Shown piece after piece: positions 1 through 5,185 of a stretch of DNA of 7,177 nucleotides (position 1 is its first letter; each line of letters starts with the position of its first letter). The translations under genes and the position numbers were made by a program. Origin of the DNA: Bacteroidota bacterium (lineage in GTDB: Bacteria; Bacteroidota; Bacteroidia; B-17B0; Aurantibacillaceae); NCBI GenBank assembly GCA_025359355.1, contig JANYGR010000089.1, positions 1 through 7,177 of the forward strand, written 5' to 3'. The notes under the pieces were generated by a model. That model was given only the letters and a program-made list of their open reading frames with translations, was not told where the DNA came from and ran no database searches.

Positions 1-355
1 ATTTTAGTAAGGAGGGTAAAAATGCTCAATACTTTTCAATAATTGAATGTACGATTTTTTACCCATTTATCAAAGTATTCATAACTATGCTGATAACCTG
101 TTTATAGTTTGCTCACAACGTTTCCAATACCCTGATTATCAGATTAGATAATGTTAATTCGGCTATTGTTCATAATTATGGTTTGTTAGAAAATCAACGT
201 TAAACTTTTGAACAATAGACGTTAGCAATTTGTGGAAATTTTCACGTACAAAATGAAGTATTGTTAAAGGCTAAACTTCAACTAATTTCAAATTAATAAC
301 TACTCAAAGAAAAAATCTTAATGAGACTAAATGGAATAAAAAAATGAAATGAAAA
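1..355. other. Non-coding stretch at the left edge
   Basis: I see no supportable gene here. All three minus-strand frames running to the left edge hit stops within about 40 bases. On the plus strand only one frame stays open from the edge, ending at the TAG at 105-107, and its 34 residues match nothing I recognise. The stretch is AT-rich and holds short inverted repeats: ATTATC (135-140) with GATAAT (147-152), and a 10-bp pair at 163-172 and 209-218. I see no tRNA-like sequence and no clear hairpin plus T-run to end the peptidase transcript that comes from the right. Confidence 0.6.
163..218. repeat. 10-bp inverted repeat with 36-nt spacer
   Basis: CTATTGTTCA at 163-172 is matched exactly in reverse complement by TGAACAATAG at 209-218, leaving a 36-nt loop. 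No T-run follows on either strand, so it does not look like a terminator. It could be an operator, a weak RNA stem, or chance in AT-rich DNA. No function is assigned. Confidence 0.35.
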
Positions 356-1399
356 TTATACTTTTAACTTCTGACCAGCACGTAAGGCTTTGTTACGTTT
401 GATCCCATTTTTAGCACATAATGCTTTAATGGTTGTATGATTACGCTGAGCAATACGCCCAAGTGTATCACCTTTTCTTACTTTGTAAGTTTTGTATTTA
501 CCTTTTATTTTAGAGTTTGTAACTCTTGATAAACCTAAATCTCTTTTCTGACGAGAGTGTAATGCTCTTAAATCATACTTCGTTTCAACATCTGATTTAG
601 TAATGATATAATCGTTCTTCTTTAAAAGTCCTTTTTCAAAATCTACAAAATCTTGAGCGTCCATTGCCTGACCTAAATAACGGATTTCAAAATGTAAGTG
701 CGCACCAAATGAATGTCCAGTATTTCCACCTAAACCAATTTTTTGTCCAGCTTCAATTTTTTGTCCAGCTTCAACTAATATTTTTGATAAATGCGCATAA
801 ACAGTTTCTAATCCATTGTTATGGCGAATAATAACAACATTACCATAACTTCTATTGAGCTTAGCAATACGAATCATTCCATCAAAAGCTGCAACTACCG
901 TATCACCTGTTTCAAGGTCAATATCAGTTCCGTAATGCGGACGACGATGTCTCCAACCAAATTCAGAAGTTACATTACCTTTAAAAGGCAATACAAAACC
1001 ACAGTCGGTTGGCTCTGTTAAACGAACCAAAGCTGAATCTGTTTTAAAGCTTTCAACAAATGAATAAGGATGTATAGTAGATGTATCCCAAGAAGAATAC
1101 AAATCGTTTGATGGAAAAGCTAATAAAGAGTCCACTTCAGATGTTTCATCTCCTTCATCCGATAAAGCTATAATGGCAGGGTTAATAGGCACACGAGTGG
1201 TATCATCTCTTTTTACAATTTTCTTCTTACCATCATCTTTAACAAGTGGTTTCTCATCAGGATTTGAATTTGATTTAAAGTCCGAAATTACTTTTGAAGA
1301 AATAGCAGATTTTAAAATAGTAGTATTTGGCGAAAATGCACTTACAGCGAGTGAAGTAGTCATCACTAGCGCTAAATATGTATTTTTAATGAGTATCAC
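356..1399 (-). CDS. Secreted M23 (LytM-type) metallopeptidase with C-terminal LysM domain
   Basis: This 347-residue protein is likely an exported zinc endopeptidase that cuts or remodels peptidoglycan cross-links. Residues 1-22 look like a signal peptide (Lys5, then a hydrophobic run ending near Ser-Ala-Phe-Ser). Residues 23-130 are low-complexity, charged and Ser/Thr/Asp-rich, probably a linker. The M23 domain spans about 135-250. It has HYGTD (His155 and Asp159 as zinc ligands), YAH (His203, catalytic type) and HLHFE (His236 as third ligand), so all key residues are present. A LysM domain covers about 304-347, from the YKVRKGDTL motif to the C-terminus, and would bind the glycan. The start is GTG: no in-frame ATG lies between the upstream stop and residue 13, and starting at Met13 would lose the signal-peptide lysine. 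It stands alone, with a promoter candidate at 1426-1455. Bacteroidota M23 proteins may be hydrolases or divisome-associated factors, and I cannot tell which applies. Confidence 0.93.
   Translation of the reverse strand: MILIKNTYLALVMTTSLAVSAFSPNTTILKSAISSKVISDFKSNSNPDEKPLVKDDGKKKIVKRDDTTRVPINPAIIALSDEGDETSEVDSLLAFPSNDLYSSWDTSTIHPYSFVESFKTDSALVRLTEPTDCGFVLPFKGNVTSEFGWRHRRPHYGTDIDLETGDTVVAAFDGMIRIAKLNRSYGNVVIIRHNNGLETVYAHLSKILVEAGQKIEAGQKIGLGGNTGHSFGAHLHFEIRYLGQAMDAQDFVDFEKGLLKKNDYIITKSDVETKYDLRALHSRQKRDLGLSRVTNSKIKGKYKTYKVRKGDTLGRIAQRNHTTIKALCAKNGIKRNKALRAGQKLKV
736..774. repeat. Perfect 18-bp tandem duplication inside the M23 gene
   Basis: The plus-strand unit CAATTTTTTGTCCAGCTT occurs twice without a break (736-753 and 754-771), and the next three bases (CAA) also match. 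On the coding strand it gives two in-frame copies of EAGQKI (residues 210-215 and 216-221). Family members usually carry two GQ motifs at this same spacing, so the protein length is normal. What stands out is that all codons are identical, including third positions. Confidence 0.85.
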
Positions 1400-1425
1400 C
1401 TTTACTATTTTTGTTTTAAGAATTA

Positions 1426-1455
1426 CAAGTATATCGTTTTTTTTGGGAAATCAAA
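1426..1455 (-). promoter_or_regulatory. Candidate Bacteroidota-type promoter for the M23 gene
   Basis: Read on the minus strand, TTTG (1452-1455) is followed after 18 bases by TATACTTG (1426-1433). This is one base from the TAnnTTTG -7 consensus known for Bacteroidota, at an acceptable spacing. A start about 7 bases further on would give a leader of roughly 20 nt before the GTG at 1399. This is a pattern match only. Confidence 0.4.
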
Positions 1456-1456
1456 C

Positions 1457-1527
1457 GTTAATTGCTGTTAACGATTGTAAAGTTATTAACAATTTCAAGG
1501 ACTGTTAATAAATTATTTTGAGTTAAT
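1457..1527. repeat. Cluster of GTTAAT/GTTAAC motifs upstream of the M23 gene
   Basis: Five copies of GTTAA(T/C) in either orientation lie within 71 bp: 1457-1462, 1467-1472, 1485-1490 (reverse, part of GTTATTAAC at 1482-1490), 1504-1509 and 1522-1527. The first two sit in the inverted repeat CGTTAA (1456-1461)/TTAACG (1468-1473). The cluster begins next to the proposed -33 element, so it could be an operator array. AT-rich composition makes such words easier to find by chance, and isolated copies occur elsewhere in the window. Confidence 0.35.
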
Positions 1528-1568
1528 ATTTTGATTATCAATGACTTAAAATTAAATAATCCAAAAGT

Positions 1569-2030
1569 CTACGAATTTAACAATTCGCTATAATTTGGAA
1601 TATTTTTTTCGATTTTCGGTAAATCATCCTCGATTTTAATAAAAATATGATTTAATCCATTACTTAAAAACACATAAGGGACCTTTAATTCTATATTATA
1701 ACGAAGCGCTTGATTAATAGTCAATTGATTAATGTCTACTTGAGGAGCCTTGCATTCTATAATAAGAATCGGTTTTAATGCATTATTAAATACAACTACA
1801 TCATATCTTCTTTTTGTGCCGTTTAAATTAATTTGTTTCTCAACGGATATCATAGAAGCGGGAACTTGTTTATGAACGATGAGATACTGTATAATATGCT
1901 GTCTGACCCATTCTTCGGGGGTTACGTCAACAAATTTTTTACGAATCGCATCGAATAATTGCAAATTACCCTTTTCATTATTTTGAAAACGTAAATCTAT
2001 TTCTGGAAAATTTAATACAGGTAATGCCAC
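1569..2030 (-). CDS. Solitary HsdR N-terminal-domain protein (PD-(D/E)XK nuclease fold)
   Basis: This 153-residue protein resembles the stand-alone HSDR_N family (PF13588 type) found widely in Bacteroidota. Visible motifs are Glu64 (SVEKQI), Asp77 (RRYDVVV), Glu92-Cys93-Lys94 (the E-x-K of the PD-(D/E)XK core) and Gln107 to Tyr111 (QALRY, the QxxxY motif of HsdR-like nucleases). The catalytic set therefore looks intact, and nuclease or DNA-binding activity is possible. There is no helicase/translocase part and no hsdM or hsdS gene nearby, so this is not a type I restriction subunit in the usual sense; its role is unknown. The start is GTG at 2028-2030. This gives the N-terminus typical of the family (an LNFP-like motif near residue 6 and TPEEWVRQH at 37-45), and no ATG is available before residue 60. 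It is transcribed away from AMP nucleosidase across a 36-bp gap. Confidence 0.88.
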   Translation of the reverse strand: MALPVLNFPEIDLRFQNNEKGNLQLFDAIRKKFVDVTPEEWVRQHIIQYLIVHKQVPASMISVEKQINLNGTKRRYDVVVFNNALKPILIIECKAPQVDINQLTINQALRYNIELKVPYVFLSNGLNHIFIKIEDDLPKIEKNIPNYSELLNS

Positions 2031-2039
2031 AATAATACT

Positions 2040-2047
2040 TAACTTTG
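2040..2047 (+). promoter_or_regulatory. Candidate -7 element for AMP nucleosidase
   Basis: TAACTTTG is an exact match to the Bacteroidota TAnnTTTG -7 consensus. It lies 19 bases before the ATG at 2067, giving a leader of about a dozen AT-rich bases without a Shine-Dalgarno sequence. No clear TTG -33 element is visible at the expected distance, which falls inside the start of the divergent gene. Confidence 0.45.
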
Positions 2048-2048
2048 A

Positions 2049-2056
2049 TAAAGATA
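2049..2056 (-). promoter_or_regulatory. Weak -7 candidate for the HsdR-N-like gene
   Basis: On the minus strand TATCTTTA is one base off TAnnTTTG and would place transcription start about 10-12 bases before the GTG at 2030. It nearly abuts the plus-strand -7 element at 2040-2047, so the two divergent promoters would compete for the same DNA. No -33 element is clear. Confidence 0.25.
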
Positions 2057-2066
2057 TTATAATAAT

Positions 2067-2837
2067 ATGAAGACGAAAGAAGAAATTGTAAACAACTGGT
2101 TACCGAGATATACAGGTAAAAAAATAGAAGAGTTTGGTCCATATATACTACTAACTAATTTTGGTGGTTATGTTAAAATGTTTGCAGAATGGAACAATGT
2201 TCCAATTGAAGGTCAAGACAGACCAATGCAAAGCGCAACCTACGATGGAATTACGATTATCAATTTCAGTATGGGAAGCGCTATGGCAGCAACTATTATG
2301 GATTTATTAACTGCTATTTCACCCAAAGCGGTTTTATTTTTAGGGAAATGTGGTGGATTAAAAAAGAAAAATGCTATTGGTGATTTAATATTACCTATAG
2401 CTGCCATTAGAGGCGAAGGTACTTCTAACGATTATTTACCAAGTGAAGTTCCTGCCCTACCTTCTTTTAATTTACAAAAAGCTATTTCTTATACCATTCG
2501 TTTAAGTGGAAGAGATTATTGGACAGGCACGGTATATACTACAAACCGTAGAGTTTGGGAGCATGATGAAGAGTTTAAAGAATATTTAAGAGAAATAAGA
2601 GCGATGGCCATTGATATGGAAACAGCTACTATTTTTTCAGTTGGTTTTCATAATGAAATTCCTGTAGGAGCATTGCTTTTAGTAAGCGATCAACCAATGA
2701 TTCCGGAAGGTGTAAAAACTGAAGAAAGTGATAAAAAAGTAACTACAACTTTTGTTGATGATCACTTACGTATAGGAATAGATTCTTTGAAAGAATTACA
2801 AAAAGCTGGTATTTCGGTTAAGCATTTGAAATTTTAA
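2067..2837 (+). CDS. amn: AMP nucleosidase, short Bacteroidota form
   Basis: The predicted enzyme hydrolyses AMP to adenine and ribose 5-phosphate in the cytosol (EC 3.2.2.4), part of purine turnover. The 256 residues match the nucleoside phosphorylase-type fold: a Gly-Ser turn at 70-71 (SMGSAMA), the FLGKCGGL loop (91-98), the AIDMETA motif with Met184-Glu185 that typically contacts the ribose, and LLVSDQP with Asp208, the usual catalytic acid of this fold. It lacks the long N-terminal domain of the E. coli enzyme (about 480 residues), as is normal for Bacteroidota homologues. The ATG start is followed at once by family-like sequence, and no Shine-Dalgarno is visible. It is the only plus-strand gene in the window: divergent from the HsdR-N-like gene and convergent with the helicase, with its last codons and stop inside the terminator palindrome. 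The AMP assignment rests on overall resemblance; a related nucleosidase is the alternative. Confidence 0.9.
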   Translation: MKTKEEIVNNWLPRYTGKKIEEFGPYILLTNFGGYVKMFAEWNNVPIEGQDRPMQSATYDGITIINFSMGSAMAATIMDLLTAISPKAVLFLGKCGGLKKKNAIGDLILPIAAIRGEGTSNDYLPSEVPALPSFNLQKAISYTIRLSGRDYWTGTVYTTNRRVWEHDEEFKEYLREIRAMAIDMETATIFSVGFHNEIPVGALLLVSDQPMIPEGVKTEESDKKVTTTFVDDHLRIGIDSLKELQKAGISVKHLKF

Positions 2838-2850
2838 AATTTCAAATGCT
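2821..2850. terminator. Perfect 30-bp palindrome, probable bidirectional terminator
   Basis: AGCATTTGAAATTTT (2821-2835) is followed directly by its exact reverse complement (2836-2850). The centre TTTTAAAA would form the loop of an RNA hairpin with a stem of about 11 bp. It holds the last codons and TAA of AMP nucleosidase and two of the three bases of the helicase TAG stop (2849-2851), so it serves two convergent genes. On the plus strand an ATTTTT run follows (2856-2861). On the minus strand no good T-run follows, so termination may be stronger for AMP nucleosidase. Confidence 0.7.
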
Positions 2851-4171
2851 ATCTCATTTTTCGAATGTAGGCCGCTTCTTTTCGTTTTTCAGATTCTTGT
2901 CGACGCTTGCCTCCTAAATTTACTTTTTTGTTTTTATCTTTTTTCTCGTGGAAACCACCTGTTTTAGGGGCTATTTGAGGCATTTTCTTTAGGTTCTTGT
3001 CACGTTTTACTGGGCGTTCATCAGCTGTTAACGTATCTGATATTTCAACCTCAGAAGGGAGAGGTAAAATTGTGATTTTTTTATTCATCAACGCTTCAAT
3101 GTTTTTATGATATTCTTTTTCTATCACATTAATTAATGTAATGGAAATACCAACAGAATCCGCTCTACCAGTACGACCAATACGATGAATATAATCACCA
3201 GGTTCTTGCGGCGTATCGAAATTAATAACATGCGTTACCTCTGGAATATCTAATCCACGGGCAATGATATCAGTTGCAATTAATACGCGATGGATACCAT
3301 TCTCGAAATTATCAATGGCCGAAAAACGTTGCGGTTGTGTTTTATTGGAATGGATAATTCCAATTTGACTATTAAATGCTTCATCTAATTCTTTGTATAA
3401 AGCATCTGCTAATTTTTTATTTTTAGTAAAAATCAATACTTTTTTTAAATCAGTATCAGTGGCAAGAAGGTGTTTTAATAAATTAGATTTTGTATGGAAA
3501 TTAGGAACAAAATATCCTTTTTGCACAATTTTATTTAAAGGTGTTCCTCGTATCACCAATTCCAAATAATGAGGTTGGTAAAAATATTTTTCAATTAATT
3601 TTTCTACGTCTTCATCCAAAGTAGCCGAAAACATTAAGTTTTGACGCTTTGCAGGAAGTGTATCCATGATACTCAATAATTGAGTTCTAAACCCTAAGTT
3701 TAACATCTCGTCAACTTCATCAATAATTAATTTCTGAATAGAGTGTACTTGCAAGGTTCTACTCAAAATCATATCCATTAATCGACCTGGAGTTGCCACT
3801 AAAATATCTAAGCCATCATATATTGTTTGTTTTTGGGGATTAATATTAGCTCCACCATAAATACCTGCATAACGAACAGTAGAATATGCACATAGTTTTT
3901 CTATTTCATTAACTACTTGCACCACTAATTCACGTGTAGGAACTACAATAATAACACGGGGTTGGCGTTGATCCGAAAACGTGATTTGCCTAAGGGTTGG
4001 CAATAGGTATGCAAATGTTTTCCCTGTACCTGTTTGGGCAATAGCTACAACATCTTTACCTGACATCACTACAGGAAATGCTTTTTCTTGTATTGGTGTG
4101 GGATTCGTAAATCCTAAATCAGCTAAAGCTCTTAAATAGGGTTTGGTTAAATTTAATTCGTCAAAAGTCAC
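2849..4171 (-). CDS. DEAD-box family ATP-dependent RNA helicase with DEVD motif II
   Basis: This 440-residue protein has the complete two-RecA-domain core of a DEAD-box RNA helicase, which unwinds or remodels RNA duplexes using ATP. Motifs in order: Q motif PTPIQ (24-28), Walker A AQTGTGKT (45-52), Ia PTREL (78-82), GG (106-107), Ib TPGR (127-130), II DEVD (151-154), III SAT (182-184), V ATDIIARGLD (299-308) and VI HRIGRTGR (329-336). Motif II reads DEVD rather than DEAD; Asp151 and Glu152, which handle Mg2+ and water, are kept. Residues about 385-440 form a Lys/Arg-rich tail likely to bind RNA. The start is GTG at 4169-4171, where the protein begins MTFDELNL as expected for this family, and no ATG lies nearby. 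It is a lone gene facing AMP nucleosidase. Roles in ribosome assembly or cold response are typical of relatives but cannot be assigned here. Confidence 0.95.
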   Translation of the reverse strand: MTFDELNLTKPYLRALADLGFTNPTPIQEKAFPVVMSGKDVVAIAQTGTGKTFAYLLPTLRQITFSDQRQPRVIIVVPTRELVVQVVNEIEKLCAYSTVRYAGIYGGANINPQKQTIYDGLDILVATPGRLMDMILSRTLQVHSIQKLIIDEVDEMLNLGFRTQLLSIMDTLPAKRQNLMFSATLDEDVEKLIEKYFYQPHYLELVIRGTPLNKIVQKGYFVPNFHTKSNLLKHLLATDTDLKKVLIFTKNKKLADALYKELDEAFNSQIGIIHSNKTQPQRFSAIDNFENGIHRVLIATDIIARGLDIPEVTHVINFDTPQEPGDYIHRIGRTGRADSVGISITLINVIEKEYHKNIEALMNKKITILPLPSEVEISDTLTADERPVKRDKNLKKMPQIAPKTGGFHEKKDKNKKVNLGGKRRQESEKRKEAAYIRKMR

Positions 4172-4193
4172 GGTGATAGTTTTAATTAATGCT

Positions 4194-4201
4194 TAAAGGT
4201 A
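4194..4201 (-). promoter_or_regulatory. Weak -7 candidate for the helicase gene
   Basis: On the minus strand TACCTTTA is one base from TAnnTTTG and lies 22 bases before the GTG at 4171, implying a leader of about 15 nt. No convincing TTG -33 element is seen at the right distance. Confidence 0.25.
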
Positions 4202-4208
4202 CGGATTA

Positions 4209-4318
4209 TTAATCTAACGATTCTAGTGCACCTCTATTAAATGTCTTTTTGTCGTTGAACTTCATTTTCAAAATGCTCATTTACTCATGTAAACTGCGCT
4301 TTTAAAAATTTGTTCGCC
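4209..4318. repeat. Structured intergenic element, possible interspersed repeat
   Basis: The gap between the helicase and the 159-residue gene is packed with small inverted repeats: AATC/GATT (4211-4214/4219-4222), the palindrome GTGCAC (4226-4231), TTGAA/TTCAA (4255-4259/4267-4271) and TTTAC/GTAAA around a TCAT loop (4280-4284/4289-4293). The last is flanked by an imperfect outer arm, AAAATGC (4270-4276) against GCGCTTTT (4296-4303). No coding frame is supported. The sequence resembles, from memory only, intergenic repeats in Bacteroidota genomes. It could also act as the 3' end of the unit transcribed from the right, although no long T-run follows the hairpins on the minus strand. Confidence 0.4.
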
Positions 4319-4327
4319 TAAAAAATT

Positions 4328-4807
4328 CTATTTATTAGAGATACACTCTAATTCATTGTTATAATCATACTGTAAATCTTCATGAAGGGCTGAGATCGCA
4401 TTGTTGATTTTCTTTATCTGAGCGTTATATAAATTTTGAAGCACCACACTTTTATGAATCGGTATGCGTGATTGTTTAATTTTTTTACAAAAATGAATTA
4501 GCAATTCTGCTTCGTACTGCTTAGAACCAATATATTTTATATACTTAGTAGTGATTCGTAATATTTTTCTCAAACTTTTTTTAACGACATGTAAATTAAT
4601 ATGATTGATTTGCGTAAACTGTATATCTATCTCTTCTTTGATAGATTTAACGGCACTTTCCTTATCATGTGCATCAAATAATAAATAGCCTAAATACTCT
4701 TTATTGTCTTTTTTATATTTTGCCAAGAACATGCAAAGCTCTGCCAATTGCTTTGGCTCAAGCGTTTGTAATTCTTTTTTAATGTCACTGATAGATGAGA
4801 CTGTCAT
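4328..4807 (-). CDS. Conserved-looking protein of unknown function (159 aa)
   Basis: I do not recognise a named domain. It resembles, from memory, hypothetical proteins of similar length in Bacteroidota, with a YLLFDAHD motif (41-48), a basic KKSLRKILR stretch (76-84), an IPIHKS motif (115-120) and a LHEDLQYDY motif near the C-terminus (141-149). Composition is Lys/Ile/Leu-rich and mostly helix-compatible, with no signal peptide or membrane segment, so it is probably a soluble cytoplasmic protein. The many lysines could suit nucleic-acid or protein binding, but that is a guess. The ATG at 4805-4807 shares its last base with the upstream stop codon as TAATG, and there is no Shine-Dalgarno sequence, so its translation is probably coupled to the DUF3820 gene. 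A functional link with that protein is likely but untested. Confidence 0.8.
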   Translation of the reverse strand: MTVSSISDIKKELQTLEPKQLAELCMFLAKYKKDNKEYLGYLLFDAHDKESAVKSIKEEIDIQFTQINHINLHVVKKSLRKILRITTKYIKYIGSKQYEAELLIHFCKKIKQSRIPIHKSVVLQNLYNAQIKKINNAISALHEDLQYDYNNELECISNK

Positions 4808-5043
4808 TATTTATATAAATTCTTTTTAATCGGATCTAATAGATATTCTAATCCATTCAATTTTATTTCATACAAAGTTTGAAGCAACATTCCCAACTTC
4901 CCATCAGGAAAGCCTTTTCGGTTAAACCACTCCAAATAATTAACTGGTAAATTACAAAGCACCCAACCTTTATGTTTACCAAAAGGCATTTTTTGTGTAA
5001 CTAAGTCGATAAGTAATTGTGGATTTGATTGATTGGTTTCCAT
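4807..5043 (-). CDS. DUF3820 family protein
   Basis: This small cytoplasmic protein of 78 residues matches the DUF3820 pattern: MPFGKHKG (19-26), LPVNYLEWF (32-40), GFPDGKLG (44-51) and KLNGLEYLL (61-69). The family has been labelled a putative quorum-sensing-regulated virulence factor, but no biochemical role is established to my knowledge. I chose the ATG at 5041-5043. The frame can be extended to a TTG at 5103, but that would add 20 residues encoded by the promoter and terminator DNA and unlike the family. It is the first gene of a two-gene unit and overlaps the next gene by one base. A good promoter candidate lies at 5055-5083, implying a leader of only about five bases. Confidence 0.88.
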   Translation of the reverse strand: METNQSNPQLLIDLVTQKMPFGKHKGWVLCNLPVNYLEWFNRKGFPDGKLGMLLQTLYEIKLNGLEYLLDPIKKNLYK

Positions 5044-5054
5044 GATGTGTGATA

Positions 5055-5083
5055 CAAATTTACAATAATTGTTTACATACAAA
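5055..5083 (-). promoter_or_regulatory. Strong Bacteroidota-type promoter candidate for the DUF3820 unit
   Basis: On the minus strand TTTG (5080-5083) is followed after 17 bases by TAAATTTG (5055-5062), a perfect match to TAnnTTTG at consensus spacing. Transcription would start around 5048, giving an almost leaderless mRNA for the ATG at 5043. It sits directly after the upstream unit's terminator (5089-5123), as expected for a new transcription unit. Confidence 0.6.
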
Positions 5084-5088
5084 GTAAT

Positions 5089-5123
5089 AAAAAAATGCCC
5101 CAAACAGTAACGTTTAGGGCATT
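5089..5123 (-). terminator. Intrinsic terminator of the beta-barrel/carboxypeptidase-regulatory unit
   Basis: AATGCCC (5094-5100) pairs with GGGCATT (5117-5123), and AAAC (5102-5105) with GTTT (5112-5115), with one C/A mismatch and a six-base loop. On the minus strand the stem runs into a seven-base T-run (5089-5095 as A on the plus strand). It lies about 62 bases beyond the stop of the gene at 5186. A shorter A/T run on the other side makes plus-strand use less likely. Confidence 0.75.
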
Positions 5124-5185
5124 GAAAAAAACGAATTAATAAAATGTTGTTTAATTAAAACCGTTTTTATGACTGTGTTTTAAAA

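Noticed and set aside
3..107. Plus-strand frame open from the left edge to a TAG
   Set aside because: Only 34 codons with no recognisable motif; in isolation this could easily be chance.
1..355. Possible replication origin, suggested by AT-richness and TGTGGAAA/TTATC-like words
   Set aside because: No true DnaA box (TTATCCACA or close variants in an array) and no dnaA or other origin-linked gene in view.
821..1021. Plus-strand open frame of 66 codons
   Set aside because: It lies antisense inside the M23 catalytic domain, has a low-complexity Asn/Thr/Ser/Ile-rich translation and matches no family.
1173..1508. Plus-strand open frame of 111 codons
   Set aside because: It is antisense to the signal peptide and linker of the M23 gene and runs through its proposed promoter. 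The Phe/Ser/Ile-rich translation looks like a shadow frame.
1569..2030. Type I restriction-modification system
   Set aside because: Only an HsdR N-terminal-like domain is present. There is no translocase, methyltransferase or specificity subunit, and the solitary form is widespread in Bacteroidota.
5044..5103. N-terminal extension of the DUF3820 protein from a TTG codon
   Set aside because: The extra residues are coded by promoter and terminator sequence and do not resemble the family, while the ATG at 5043 gives the expected N-terminus.
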